Assembly (NCBI RefSeq): GCF_002575655.3
Contig: NC_053037.3
Location: forward strand, 321,807,294 to 321,871,293
Direction: 5' to 3'
Length of the DNA: 64,000 bases
Source: Aegilops tauschii subsp. strangulata
Taxonomy: Eukaryota; Streptophyta; Magnoliopsida; Poales; Poaceae
Numbering within the stretch: the stretch's first letter is position 1; each line of letters opens with the position of its first letter. The position numbers were made by a program, and so were the translations under genes. Shown here in pieces: positions 1-10,600 of this stretch. Below the pieces are notes generated by a model. The model saw nothing but the letters and a program-made list of their open reading frames with translations, did no database searches and had not been told where the DNA came from.

Positions 1-183
1 CAAAGTCTTCAAGAAAACCAAAGTCTTCAGCTGAAGACATTCCTTTATAGGGGTCGACTTTCATCGTAAGTATCAAACTCCTCATAGACTTATAGACCTG
101 TGTACACTCACAAACTCATTAGTCCCTTAACCTATAAGTCTTCAATACACCAAAATCACTAAGGGGCACTAGATGCACTTACA
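1..183 (-). mobile_element. Partial LTR of a Copia-type retrotransposon (cut by window edge)
   Basis: Read on the minus strand the sequence begins TGTAAGTGCATCTAGTGCCC at position 183, a start I recognise from Triticeae Copia-type LTRs. It continues as AT-rich LTR-like sequence to the window edge. No coding sequence is visible. The other end and any target duplication lie outside the window, so this could be a solo LTR or one end of a full element. Confidence 0.5.
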
Positions 184-384
184 TGTTTCCTGAGTATCCA
201 ATGTGCTGGTCCCTCAATAGGGGAACTCCTATATGTCGCTTTATGCGACAATTTTGATAGCGATTTGCAAAGTAACAACCCGACTGGACGGACCCACTGG
301 ATACAACACGAAAAGTCACAAAATAATGGTTGGTGCACTGGCGAGGACTGGAACTCACAACAAGCCTATTGCTGATTGCGTGTT
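184..384. other. Unassigned sequence left of the nested Copia
   Basis: This is about 200 bp of single-copy-looking sequence between the partial LTR and the CCTAG target site at 385-389. It contains the palindrome-like stretch GTCGCTTTATGCGAC near 235, and I recognise no gene. Before the Copia inserted it was continuous with the sequence now starting at 40808. Confidence 0.4.
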
Positions 385-389
385 CCTAG

Positions 390-532
390 TGTATGATGTA
401 TGAATGCACGATGTATTGCTCATGTGCAAAGGCACGTATATATGATGTACAGAGGTGGACCACGACCTCAACTATACAAGGAACTAGGAGGTGGGCCCAC
501 TACACAGATATGCACAACACATATACTCAACA
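390..532 (-). repeat. 3' LTR of the host Copia (143 bp)
   Basis: The plus strand reads TGTATGATGTATGAATGC at the left end and ACTCAACA at the right end, so both ends are TG/CA. It aligns along its whole length with 28671-28802 plus 40792-40802. It is flanked on the left by CCTAG and on the inner side by a run of 14 C. Confidence 0.93.
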
Positions 533-546
533 CCCCCCCCCCCCCC
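533..546 (-). promoter_or_regulatory. Polypurine tract of the host Copia
   Basis: A run of 14 G on the minus strand directly abuts the 3' LTR start. This is the position and composition expected for the plus-strand DNA primer of an LTR retrotransposon. Confidence 0.85.
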
Positions 547-1330
547 GCAGTCGAAGCGGCACCGCTGCTGACGCAAAGACTGGACCGGAACTCCTCAAAT
601 GATGCCGTAGGCAAGCCCTTGGTCATAATATCTACAAATTGTTGGGAAGTAGGAACGTGTAGAACACGAATATGGCCAAGAGCCACCTATTCCCGAACAA
701 AATGGATACCCAACTCAATATGATTGGTCTGACAATGATGTACCGGGTTGGCGGAGAGGTAGACCGCCAAAACGTTGTCACGGTAGACCACCATAGCATG
801 GTCCACAGGACAAGAGAGCTCCTGAAGAAGTTGGCGAAGCCACGAACACTCGGCGACGACGTTGGCCACCGCACGATACTCAGCCTCGGCACTGGAGCGA
901 GAGACCGTAGGCTGCCGCTTGGACGACCACGAGATGAGTGAGGGTCCAAGGAAGACACAATAGCCCGAGGTGGAGCGATGAGTGTCAGGGCAGCCCGCCC
1001 AGTCTACATCGGAGTAGGCGGTGAGGGCGGTGTCGGCGGAGGCGTGGAGTGTGACGCCAAGATCCATGGTTCCACAAACATAGCGGAGAATCCGCTTGAC
1101 AGCGGCCCAGTGAACGTCCCGAGGAGCATGCATATGGAGGCACACCTGCTGCACGGCATACTGGATCTCTGGTCGAGTCAAAGTGAGGTACTGGAGAGCA
1201 CCAACGATAGACCGATAGAATGCAGCATCCGAAGCAGGAGAACCATCCGTGGCAGAGAGCTTGGCCTTCGTATCAACATGCGTAGCGGCGGGCTTGCAGT
1301 TAAGCATGCCAGCACGATCCAGGAGCTCAT
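547..1330 (-). pseudogene. Copia pol, C-terminal part: RNase H domain
   Basis: The minus strand encodes the end of Copia pol. It begins LLDRAGMLNCKPAATHVD, continues directly from the RT segment across the solo LTR, and includes SPASDAAFYRSIVGALQYLT. RNase H motifs follow: AYSDVDWAGCPDTHRSTSGY, SSAEAEYRAVA and the YRDN aspartate. A frameshift near 687 moves the last part (HVPTSQQFVDIMTKGLP) to another frame, and coding ends in or near the polypurine tract. RNase H would degrade the RNA of the RNA/DNA hybrid during reverse transcription. This copy cannot make full-length pol because of the frameshift and the inserted LTR. Confidence 0.92.
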
Positions 1331-3053
1331 TGAAGGAAATATGCCCTAGAAGCAATAATAAAGTTGTTATTTATATTTCCTTATATCATGATAAATGTTT
1401 ATTATTCATGCTAGAATTGTATTAACCGAAAACTTAGTACATGTGTGAATACATAGACAAACACAGTGTCCCTAGTATGCCTCTACTAGAATAGCTTGTT
1501 AATCAAAGATGGTTAAGTTTCCTGACCATAGACATGTGTTGTCATTTGATGAACGGGATCACATCATTAGAGAATGATGTGATGGACAAGACCCATCCGT
1601 TATCTTAGCATAATGATCGTTTAGTTTTATTGCTATTACTTTCATCATGACTTATACATATTCCTCTGACTATGAGATTATGCAACTCCCGAATACCGGA
1701 GGAACACCTTGTGTGCTACCAAACGTCACAACGTAACTGGGTGATTATAAAGATGCTCTACAGGTGTCTCTGATGGTGTTTGTTGAGTTGGCATAGATCG
1801 AGATTAGGATTTGTCACTCCGTGTATCGGAGAGGTATCTCTGGGCCCTCTCGGTAATGCTCGTCACTATAAGCCTTGCAAGCAATGTGACTAATGAGTTA
1901 GTTGCGGGATGATGCATTACGAAATGAGTAAAGAGACTTGCCGGTAACGATATTGAACTAGGTATGATGATACCGACGATCGAATCTCGGGCAAGTAACA
2001 TACCGATGACAAAGGGAATAACGTATGTTGTTATGCGGTTTGACCGATAAAGATCTTCATAGAATATGTAGGAGCCAATATGAGCATCCAGGTTCCGCTA
2101 TTGGTTATTGACCGGAGATGTGTCTCGGTCATGTCTACATAGTTCTCGAACCCGTAGGGTCCGCACGCTTAATGTTCGATGATGATTTGTATTATGAGTT
2201 ATGTGATTTGATGACCGAAGTTTGTTCGGAGTCCCGGATGAGATCACGGGCATGACGAGGAGTCTCAAAATGGTTGAGAGGTAAAGATTCATATATTGGA
2301 AAGCTATATTCGGACATCGGAATGGTTCCGAGTGATTCGGGTATTTTTTGGAGTACCGGAGAGTTACGTGAATTCGCCGGGGGAAGTTAATGGGCCTTAT
2401 TGGGCTTTAGTGGAGAGAGAGAAGAAGGGCCAAGGTGGCGCGCGCCTCCCCCTGCCCAAACCGAATTGGACAAGGGGTGGGGGTGCCCCCCTTCCTTCTC
2501 CCTCTCCCTCCTTTCCTTCTTTCCCACTCCGAAAAGGAAAGGGAATCCTACTAGGACTTGGGAGTCCTAGTAGGACTCCCCACTTGGCGCGCACCTAGGA
2601 GGGCCGGCCTCTCTCCCTCCCTCCTTTATATACGTGGGGAGGGGGCATCCCAAAGGCACTCCAAGATTTGTCTTAGCCGTGTGCGGTGCCCCCCTCCACA
2701 GTTACACACCTCGATCATATCATCATAGTGCTTAGGTGAAGCCTTGCGCCGGTACTTCATCATCACCGTCACCACACCGTCGTGCTGATGAAACTCTCCC
2801 TCGTCCTCAACTAGATCAAGAGCTTGAGGGACGTCATCGTGTTGAACGTGTGCTGAACACAGAGGTGTCGTACGTTCGGTACTTGGATCGGTTGGATTGT
2901 GAAGACGTTCGACTACATCAACCGCGTTACTAAGCGCTTCCGCTTTCGGTCTACGAGGGTACGTGGACACACTCTCCCCGCTCGTTGCTATGCTTCTCCT
3001 AGATAGATCTTGCATGATCGTAGGAAATTTTTGAAATACTACGTTCCCCAACA
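1331..3053 (+). mobile_element. Solo LTR, Angela/BARE-like Copia
   Basis: The 1723-bp sequence begins TGAAGGAAATATGCCC and ends TTCCCCAACA, flanked by perfect 5-bp duplications CTCAT at 1326-1330 and 3054-3058. It belongs to the same family as the two LTRs at 28968-30697 and 35784-37618, in the opposite orientation. A TATA-like TTTATATAC lies near 2625, and an inverted repeat built on CCTACTAGGACTT near 2547-2579 is shared by all three copies. No internal region is present, so it is a solo LTR, normally the product of LTR-LTR recombination. It splits the host pol between the residues YAHE and LLDRAGM. Confidence 0.94.
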
Positions 3054-3058
3054 CTCAT

Positions 3059-3740
3059 GAGCGTACTTCTGCTGATGAAGAAAGAAGCCATCCGGACGGC
3101 GCACCACCTCAACACCGAGGAAGTAGTGCAAAGGACCCAAGTACTTGATGGAGAACTCAGTGCGAGGACGAGCTGCGAGTTGACTGAGATGGCCAGCCAT
3201 ACATGCCGTCAGGATGATGTCGTCGACATAGAGCAGCAAGTAGGCCGTGTCGGAGCCCTGGTGATAGACGAAGAGCGATGCGTCCGAGCGGGTGGAGCCT
3301 GCTTGAGTCTGTACAAGGACCGCAAAAGCAGGCACATGTGGTCGGGAAGTGCGGGATCAACGAACCCCATGGGATGCTGGCAGAAGACCTGCTCCTCAAG
3401 GTGACCATGGAGGAAGGCGTTGGAGAGATCCATCTGGTGCACCGGCCAAGCACGGGAGACCGCAAGGTGGAGAACCGTGTGAATCGTGCCTGACTTAACG
3501 ACCGGAGCTAAGGTGTCGGTGAAGTCGATGCCAGCACGCTGTCAGAAGCCACGAACAACCCAGCGCGCTTTATGGCGATCAAGGGTACCATCAGGACGGA
3601 GCTTGTGTTTGAAGACCCACTTCCCGGTGATCATGTTGGTGTGCCGGGGACGGGGAACAAGCTGCCACGTCCGGTTGTGCAGCAGGGCGTCAAACTCCTC
3701 TTGCATCGCAGCCATCCAGAGCGGGTCACGAAGAGAGGCT
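3059..3740 (-). pseudogene. Copia pol: reverse transcriptase segment
   Basis: The minus strand encodes Copia RT. Visible parts are the QMDLSNAFLHG-type motif, the segment CQHPMGFVDP, the LYRLKQAP motif, the catalytic LLLYVDDIIL box near 3225, and the end SIKYLGPLHYFLGVEV followed by QQKYAHE. The enzyme would copy element RNA into DNA in the cytoplasmic particle. Different parts lie in different frames (breaks near 3340 and 3460), so it is a pseudogene. It continues across the solo LTR into the RNase H part and is preceded by the integrase C-terminal region. Confidence 0.88.
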
Positions 3741-5390
3741 CAAACGGAGGACGGCAACGGTGATGGCGTAGAGGTGGTGGTCGCGTGTACATAGTCATCC
3801 GAGGCGGGCGAAAAATGCTCGCACGGGCTCGAGTGACCGGACCGGCCACGGGAGACTCGGCCGCAGCTGGGGCCGGTGAAGAGGGCGCCGGGGGCGCCAT
3901 GACCGCGGGCGCCGAGGCCGCGGGAGCCGGCGGGGCCGCGGGCACCAAGGGGGCCGCGGGGCCCACGGGAGCCGCAGGTGGGGACGCGGGGGCCACGGGG
4001 CCGCAGTAGAGGGCACCAGCGCCGCGGCCAGAGGAGGCGCCGCATGCAGGGGGCGCACCTCAAAGCCAGGGGCGGGCCAAGGGCGGCGCGCGAGCGCCCT
4101 GGGAGAGGCGTCGGGGATCCCGCGTCATCGGTGGTGGGAGGAACAGCCGAGGGTACTGGCTGAAACGGAAACACATGCTCATCAAAGTAAACGTGCCGAG
4201 AAGTGAACACACGGTGGGAGACGGGATCGTAGCACCGATATCCCTTGGAGTTAGAGGGGTAGCCGATGAAGATGCAAGCGATAGAATGTGGTGCAAGTTT
4301 GTGAGGAGCGGTGTCGGCGGTGCTAGGGTACAAAGGCACCCAAAAATACGCAAGCCATCATAAGATGGGGGCGTACCGAAGAGAAGATGGTGAGGTGCGT
4401 AGTTCCACCATGGGCGGCAGGGTCGAAGGTTAAGGAGAAATGATGTAGTAGCGAGTGCGTCCGGCCAGAAGCGAGGCGACACGTTAGCATGAAACAGGAG
4501 TGTGCGAACGCAGTCATTCAGAGTGCGAAGGATGCGTTCAGCTCGACCATTCTGCTGTGAAGTGTACGGGCATGTGAGACGAAAGACTGTGCCGTGGTGC
4601 GATAGAAAAGTGCGGAAAGCAAGATGTCGAACTCTTTTCCATTGTCAGTTTCAAGAGCAAGAATGGAACGCCCAAACTGCCGTCAAAGTGGAGAGTGCAT
4701 CCGACTTTCGTCGCAAAGGAAAAGTCCACACATAATGAGAATAATCATCAAGGATAACCAGATAGTACAAAAAGCCCGAATTACTAGGAACTGGAGAGGT
4801 CCACACATCGCTATGAATCAACTGAAATGGAAAAGAAGCAATGGTGGTGGAGTTATTAAATGGGAGGCGAACATGTTTGCCGACACAATAGGCATGACAA
4901 GTGTGATCCTCTATCTTATTACAACTGAAACTGAAACTCCTAAGAATATGATGAAGTGTGATGGGGTTGGGATGGCCCAAACGAGCGTGCCAGAGATCGA
5001 CGCCAGTGGAGAGAGCAACCGGTGCGGTGGTGGAGGATGAAGGTGAATGCACCGGATAGAGCTCGTCAGGGCTGTCACATCGGTGGAGTACCATCCTGGT
5101 TCGAGCGTCCTTAACACAAAAACCAAGCTCGTCAAATTCAACAGTGACAGGATTTTCACGAATAAAACAACGAACGGAAATAAGATTCTTAATAAGATGA
5201 GGAGACACAAGTATGTTAGACAAAGATAATGGCATAGAATTAGAAGGAAAAGAAGTGTGCCCGACGTGTGTGATAGGAAGTGTGGAACCGTCGCCGACAA
5301 TGATGCGGCGGTCGGTGGTGACGGGAGTGAAGGAGGCAAGATTATCAGGATGAGCAAACATGTGAGCCGTGGCCCCGGTGTCCATGTACC
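3741..5390 (-). pseudogene. Copia pol: protease, GAG-pre-integrase and integrase
   Basis: Reading from 5385 leftward, the protease active site MDTGATAHM comes first. It is followed by the GAG-pre-integrase region with the zinc-binding histidine segment LWHARLGHPNP and a CxxC-type part (CHAYCVGK). The integrase start is FQLIHSDVWTSPVPS, with the second catalytic region VILDDYSHYVWTFPL. Beyond a frame break near 4650 come the integrase C-terminal parts, including LLFGTPPSYDGLRIFGCLC and a CIFIGYPSNSKGYRCYDP segment near 4260. A GC-rich spacer, mostly proline and alanine codons, follows at 3790-4130. Order and motifs are those of Ty1/Copia (protease, integrase, then RT). At least two frame changes disable it. 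Confidence 0.88.
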
Positions 5391-6081
5391 AATCACCGCC
5401 TCAAGTGTAGTTGTTCGGCGTAGGGCAGTGTATAGCGCGGCGAGAAGCGCCGGATCCCAAGGCGCCGGCGGCAGCGCCGGCGAGGGGACGGAGGCGCCAT
5501 AGGTAGGCCGTAGCCACCGCTGAGCTGCGATGGTGGGTACCCTCCATAGGGATGCGGAGCCGCGTAGTACGCCTGGTGCGCCGGCGAGCGTGGCACGGGA
5601 AGCATCGGTGCAGGAGCCCGTGGAACCGGCATGGTGTAGGCATGAATGACACCGTTCCATGGATTGTAGCCGGAGGCCCATGGGGGAGGCACCTGGAGCT
5701 ACTGCTGCTGTTGCTGACGGGGTTGGCCCGTGCCAGGCTGCTACTGCTGACCGCCGCAGCGGCCACCGCGCTGGCCCCCGCGACGCCGGTCGGCGGGAGG
5801 CGCAGGCGGCCCGTACGGGAGCGGGAGCAGCCCCGGCTGCTGGGACGCCGGGTAGGGCGCCTGGTGGCGCGGCTGTGGCGGCGCGGCCGCGGCAGCGGGA
5901 GGCGTCGGGGGCCCGCCATTGGTGGTGTCGGTGGCGAGGGCAGTGTGGATGGCCCGCTCCTTCACCTGGTTCATCCGCCACTCCTCCAAGTGGAGGTACG
6001 CAACGAACTTGGTGAAGGATGGGTTGGGGATGAGGGTGAGGTTCGTCGCGGCGTTGCCGAAGTCCTCGTTGAGCCCGGCGG
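5391..6081 (-). pseudogene. Copia gag, C-terminal half
   Basis: The first codons after the CACTA insertion read AGLNEDFGNAATNLTLIPNP, followed by FTKFVAYLHLEEWRMNQVKE. This is typical of the end of the UBN2-type gag domain. A long proline, glycine and glutamine-rich tail follows with repeated GGQRGGR-like segments. This region was joined to the gag start at 28300-27771 before the CACTA element inserted, and the 3-bp CGG duplication marks the join. It encodes the particle-forming structural protein. The rich tail changes frame at least once before the protease. Confidence 0.85.
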
Positions 6082-6300
6082 CACTACAAAAAAAATACAC
6101 TTCCGTGATGATACATGTTTGTCACAGTAGGTCGCGTTTTTTGTCATGCATGTACATCCATGACAAATTTATGACAGAATCAAGATAGTCATACCTGTGC
6201 TGTCGTAGAAGTGTTCCATGACATTACCAAAATTATCATCACGGAAGTGTCCACTTCCATGACGATAAATCGCGCGTCATAGAAGTGCTTTCGTCAAGGG
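6082..6300. repeat. Left TIR and subterminal region of the CACTA element
   Basis: After the CACTACAAA end come repeated short motifs in both orientations: CACTTCCGTGATGAT, GAAGTGTTCCATGACATT, ATCACGGAAGTGTCCA and CTTCCATGACGAT. Such clustered subterminal motifs are the usual binding sites for the TnpA-type protein in En/Spm elements. That these serve the same role is inference. Confidence 0.75.
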
Positions 6301-6319
6301 TGACCGACACGTGGCATCC

Positions 6320-7216
6320 ACCGTAACGGAACGCCGTTAAGCTATCGGGTCGGGTTTTGGATCCGATAACCCGTTAACAGCTCCGACCAATGGGGATTTT
6401 CCACGTGTAAAATCATCATTGGCTGGAGGAAGCACGTGTCGGCTCATCGTTGGGACAGATGTCATCCACTCATTGGACAGAAGGCGCCTATGATACGTCG
6501 ACACGTGGCACGGCCCAACAGAGGCCCATTCCTGTGAAAAGGCCGGCCCGTTTGACTTGGTCAAAAGGTGGCGGGCCGGCCCATGGAAAGCCTGTTAACG
6601 GCATGTTCGCATATAGCCCATTTACAGCCTGCTAACCCAAGGCCCGTTACGCCCTATCCGAATTAGGCCCAGTAGCGTCATCTGGGCCATTCAATATGAT
6701 TCCAGCCCGTTTTCACTTCTGGCCCGTGTATGGCCCATGACGTCTTTCGGCCCATATGAGGCCCTATGTAACTCTTGGCCTATTAACGGCCCGTGGTGAA
6801 ACTGGCCCGTAATGAACAGTGTATCACTTTACACCCATTAACGGCCCGTGGTGAAACTGGCCCATAATGAACAGTGTATCACTTTATACCCATTAACGGC
6901 CCGTTATTTCGTTGGGCCGTTTCCAGCCCATGTTATCTTTCGGCCTTCTCAGAGCCCATTTATTCTTGGGCTCATTTCCAGCATTCATTTACTTACGGCC
7001 CGTTACTGCCATTTTCTGCTTGTGGGCCAAATTCAGCCAGTGGTTACAGTCGGCCCGTTTGTGGTCCGTTAATACGTTGGGCCGTTTTCATAGCGTCATC
7101 AAATACGGCCTATTAACGATGGCCCGTTATGGTCGGCCCATGAACGGACGATTCCAACTCTAGCCCGTTTACGGCCATAATGCGGTCTGTTTGGCCCATG
7201 TTTGGCCAATCGATCA
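6320..7216. repeat. GGCCCGTTA/TGGCCCATT-rich region
   Basis: There are several tens of degenerate repeats of CGGCCCGTTA and TGGCCCAT spaced about 20-40 bp apart, typical of the inner subterminal part of some wheat CACTA elements. A 58-bp stretch around 6790-6845 is duplicated immediately at 6848-6900 (GGCCCGTGGTGAAACTGG). No gene is apparent. Short open frames here are by-products of the repeats. Confidence 0.7.
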
Positions 7217-7351
7217 TACGGCCCGTATAAGGCCCATTGATGATACGGCCCGCAGAAGGCCCATTGTTTCTACGGCCCGTAGAAGGCCCATTGTTTCTAC
7301 GGCCCGTAGAAGGCCCACTGTTTCTACGGCCAATAGGAGGCCCAGTGTCAC
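7217..7351. repeat. 27-bp tandem repeat, five copies
   Basis: The unit begins TACGGCCCGTAGAAGGCCCA and starts at 7217, 7244, 7271, 7298 and 7325. The two middle copies are identical or nearly so. The unit contains the palindrome TACGGCCCGTA-like core with GGCCC on both sides. Confidence 0.9.
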
Positions 7352-7674
7352 TACAGTAAATATTAGCCCATGGTTATTGTGGGCTAGTTTTAAAAAATAT
7401 GTTATTGCAGCCACTAGCTAACCGCGGAAAAAGAACTGCAATGACTACAAGCAAACAAATAAACAAGACAACAAGGAAATAAATAAGCAAGCAACTAACG
7501 CTAGGCTATCACGGCTATTACACATATTACATCCACTGGGCATCAAAGTTCGCCACCAGTGCAAATATAGGGAACAAAGCAGCATATCATATACACTAGT
7601 TGTCAAAGTTGGCGACCAGCGCAAATAAACGCCGCAGCAAAACAAATCCAGCACTGAAACCACTTCAGAAGATC

Positions 7675-10600
7675 TCAAGAAACAATATCCTGGGTACCCA
7701 TAATGCTGGCAAGATGCTTAGCAAGCTTATTAACTTTCTCTTGTTTGGCGCTTAAATCCTCTAGCGCTTGTTGTTGCACCAGAAAATATGCATCTGAATT
7801 CTGCAGGGACTTCCTCAGTCCTTCAGCTTCCTGTCGCAGCACATCTGATTGATGTCTTTCAACTTGAAGTTGAGACTCAAGAAGACGAACTGATTCAGGC
7901 AGCGAGTTCAAAGAGCTTGTGCCAGCAGTAGTGGCCAGTAACTCGAACACTACATCAAGACACGACTTTTGGGTTCCCTCACTGTCGTCAAGATAGTTTT
8001 TATCAGCTTTCTTGGAGACCAACAGGGATGTCTCACTATCTTGAACCTTATCTGCATTACTTCCTTTACCATTGGATAACGCGGTACTGTTCTCCAATAT
8101 TTTGTCCGCATTCTAAAAGAGAAACAAGCAGACACATCACATGTTTACCATGTTGTATATGAAACTCATTTTGGTAAATGAGTTCAGTAGTAAAGTGGAC
8201 AGGATAACAGCATGAAACAAACATATATCTATGTACCATGGTCACTTTATGGTCTATATCATTCTAGTTTTTGTTGCCAAATCAAGATAGAGACACAGTT
8301 CAAATAATATTTGTTCAAGACAAAGGAGAATAGACAGAATATAAGTGTGGGTAACTATAGAGCAATAACAACACTTGTAATGTGCATGACATGAGAACAT
8401 AACTGTTTATTCAATTGAAAAAGAAATCAACATAGAGCAGGTTACAACAGCAAACCAGTTAAAGAAACAGGTTTAAAACATACCTGTTGCGCCATTGGAG
8501 TTTCAATTCCATCCTTCAAATTTGAAAATAGTTGGTATGAGTGAATACAGTAATAGAAGAGCAAAGGAGTATGAACCATAGCTACAGAACCTGACCTGAG
8601 AACAAATCTTCTTCTCCTTTAAGCGTTGAGTTGGGATTCGGAGTGGTGGTCCTCGTGCTTTGGGCACTGCAGTTCCCTTACTAACTGCTTGTGTTTGGGT
8701 GCTCTGTGGTGGAGACGGTGCTGTGTCAACTGGAACTGGGTTACTATCTGCCGAGGTTGGGGTTAGAAGGGGTGTAGCTGGTTCTCTGTCCAACTGGGTA
8801 GGGGTACAATCTGCGAGAGTCTGGGTTATGTGTGGTGGATCTGGTCCTTGGGCAAGTACAACCGTGGTTCTATCTGCATCAACTGGTAGCACTGTCTTTT
8901 CTGAAGACCGTGTTGTTACTCCCTTAGATATTGCCATCACGCTCTCCAATTCAAATGGCTGATAAACAAGAAAAGTAATTGAAAGTATAGACATTGTATG
9001 ATAGACAGGTGCAATGGATAGTGGGGAATAAAAGAGGGCATGAAATAATTCATATTTATGTTGTCTAACCAAACAGGATAGCATGACACAATTTCACATA
9101 TATGATGGCTAACTAAACAGGATAGCATGACACAATTTCACATTATGATGGCTAACTAAAAAAGATGGAAAGACATAGTTCAAAATATGAGACTATGTAA
9201 ACAGGATGACATGACATAACTATATAATGTGTTTATTAAATAGGTTGGCATGCCATAATTCACATACATTCACGGATAGAATGCCATAATTCAAAATATG
9301 ATGACTGTAAACACTAAACAGGATGAGATGATATAACTATATGATGTCTTTATTAAATGGATTGCCATGCCATAATTCAGATAGATGATGTGTATGTATT
9401 ATGTAAACATGATGGCATGATATAATTCAAATATATGATTTATATAGTAAGCAAGTAAGCAGATGGCAATCCATATATGATGTAAAAACTAAGCAATGCA
9501 AGACAACATGCATGACATGGGTAATATAACCCTGCCAAGTTTGAGCATAGACCTCAGGGGGGAAATAGGACTGGTCATCAGTCTCTGAATCCTCCTCTGA
9601 GGAGCTCTCTGTAACCAGCAAGATGTCTGCTTCAGCAGGTAGCATTGTCTGCTCTGAATACCTTGTTTTCACTTCAGATACTTCCATCACCGCTTCAAAT
9701 GGCTGATGCACAGGAAGAGTAGTTGAATATACAAACGTTGTCGACAAATGGAACACGTAATACAAAAAAATTATAGCATGATATAATTCACATACATGAT
9801 GATTGGCTAAACAGCATGGCATTGCATAATTCACATATATAATGCCTTTGCAACAAGATAGCATTGTATAATTCACATATATAATGTCTTGCAACAAGAT
9901 GGCAATGCATAATTCACATATATGGTAATTAGACACTGAACATGTGGCATTCACACAAAGCATGTCTAAACTAATCAAATGACAGCAATGCGAGACACCA
10001 TACGCACGATATGAGCAACATAACCCTGCCAAGTTAGAGCATACACCTCGGGGGGGAATAGGACTGGTCATCTGTCTCTGAATCCTCCTCTGAGGAGCTA
10101 TCCGTAACCAGCGAGATATGCACTTCGTCAGATAGCATAGTCTGCTCTGAAGACCTTGTTTTCACTCCAGAATTTGCCATCACCGTGTCAAATGGCTGAT
10201 GCACATGAAGAGCAGTTGAATGTACTAACATTGTTGACAAATGTAATATGTAACAGAAAAAAAGGATGGCCTGATATAATTTACATATAAGATCGGCTAA
10301 GTAGGATGGCAAAATTCACATATATGATGCCTGGCTAAACAAGATGGCGTTGCATAATTCACACGATGAATAAACTAAACAGATGGCATTCACACAAAGG
10401 ATGTCTAAACTAAGCAGATGACATATTTGATGTATAAAGTAAGCAATGCAAGACACCATATGCATGATATAACCAACGTCAGCATGCCAAGTTAGAGCGA
10501 AGACCTCAGGGGGTAAATAGGAGTTGTCTTCTCCTTCTGAATCCCCCTCAGAACAGATATCTTCCTCTCGATTACAATCCGAAATGCACGGAGGGGGGGC

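Noticed and set aside
3740..4340. Long open frames on both strands with Ala/Gly/Pro-rich sequence
   Set aside because: The region is the GC-rich spacer of Copia pol between integrase and RT; the frames overlap each other and only the minus-strand pol frame has flanking domains.
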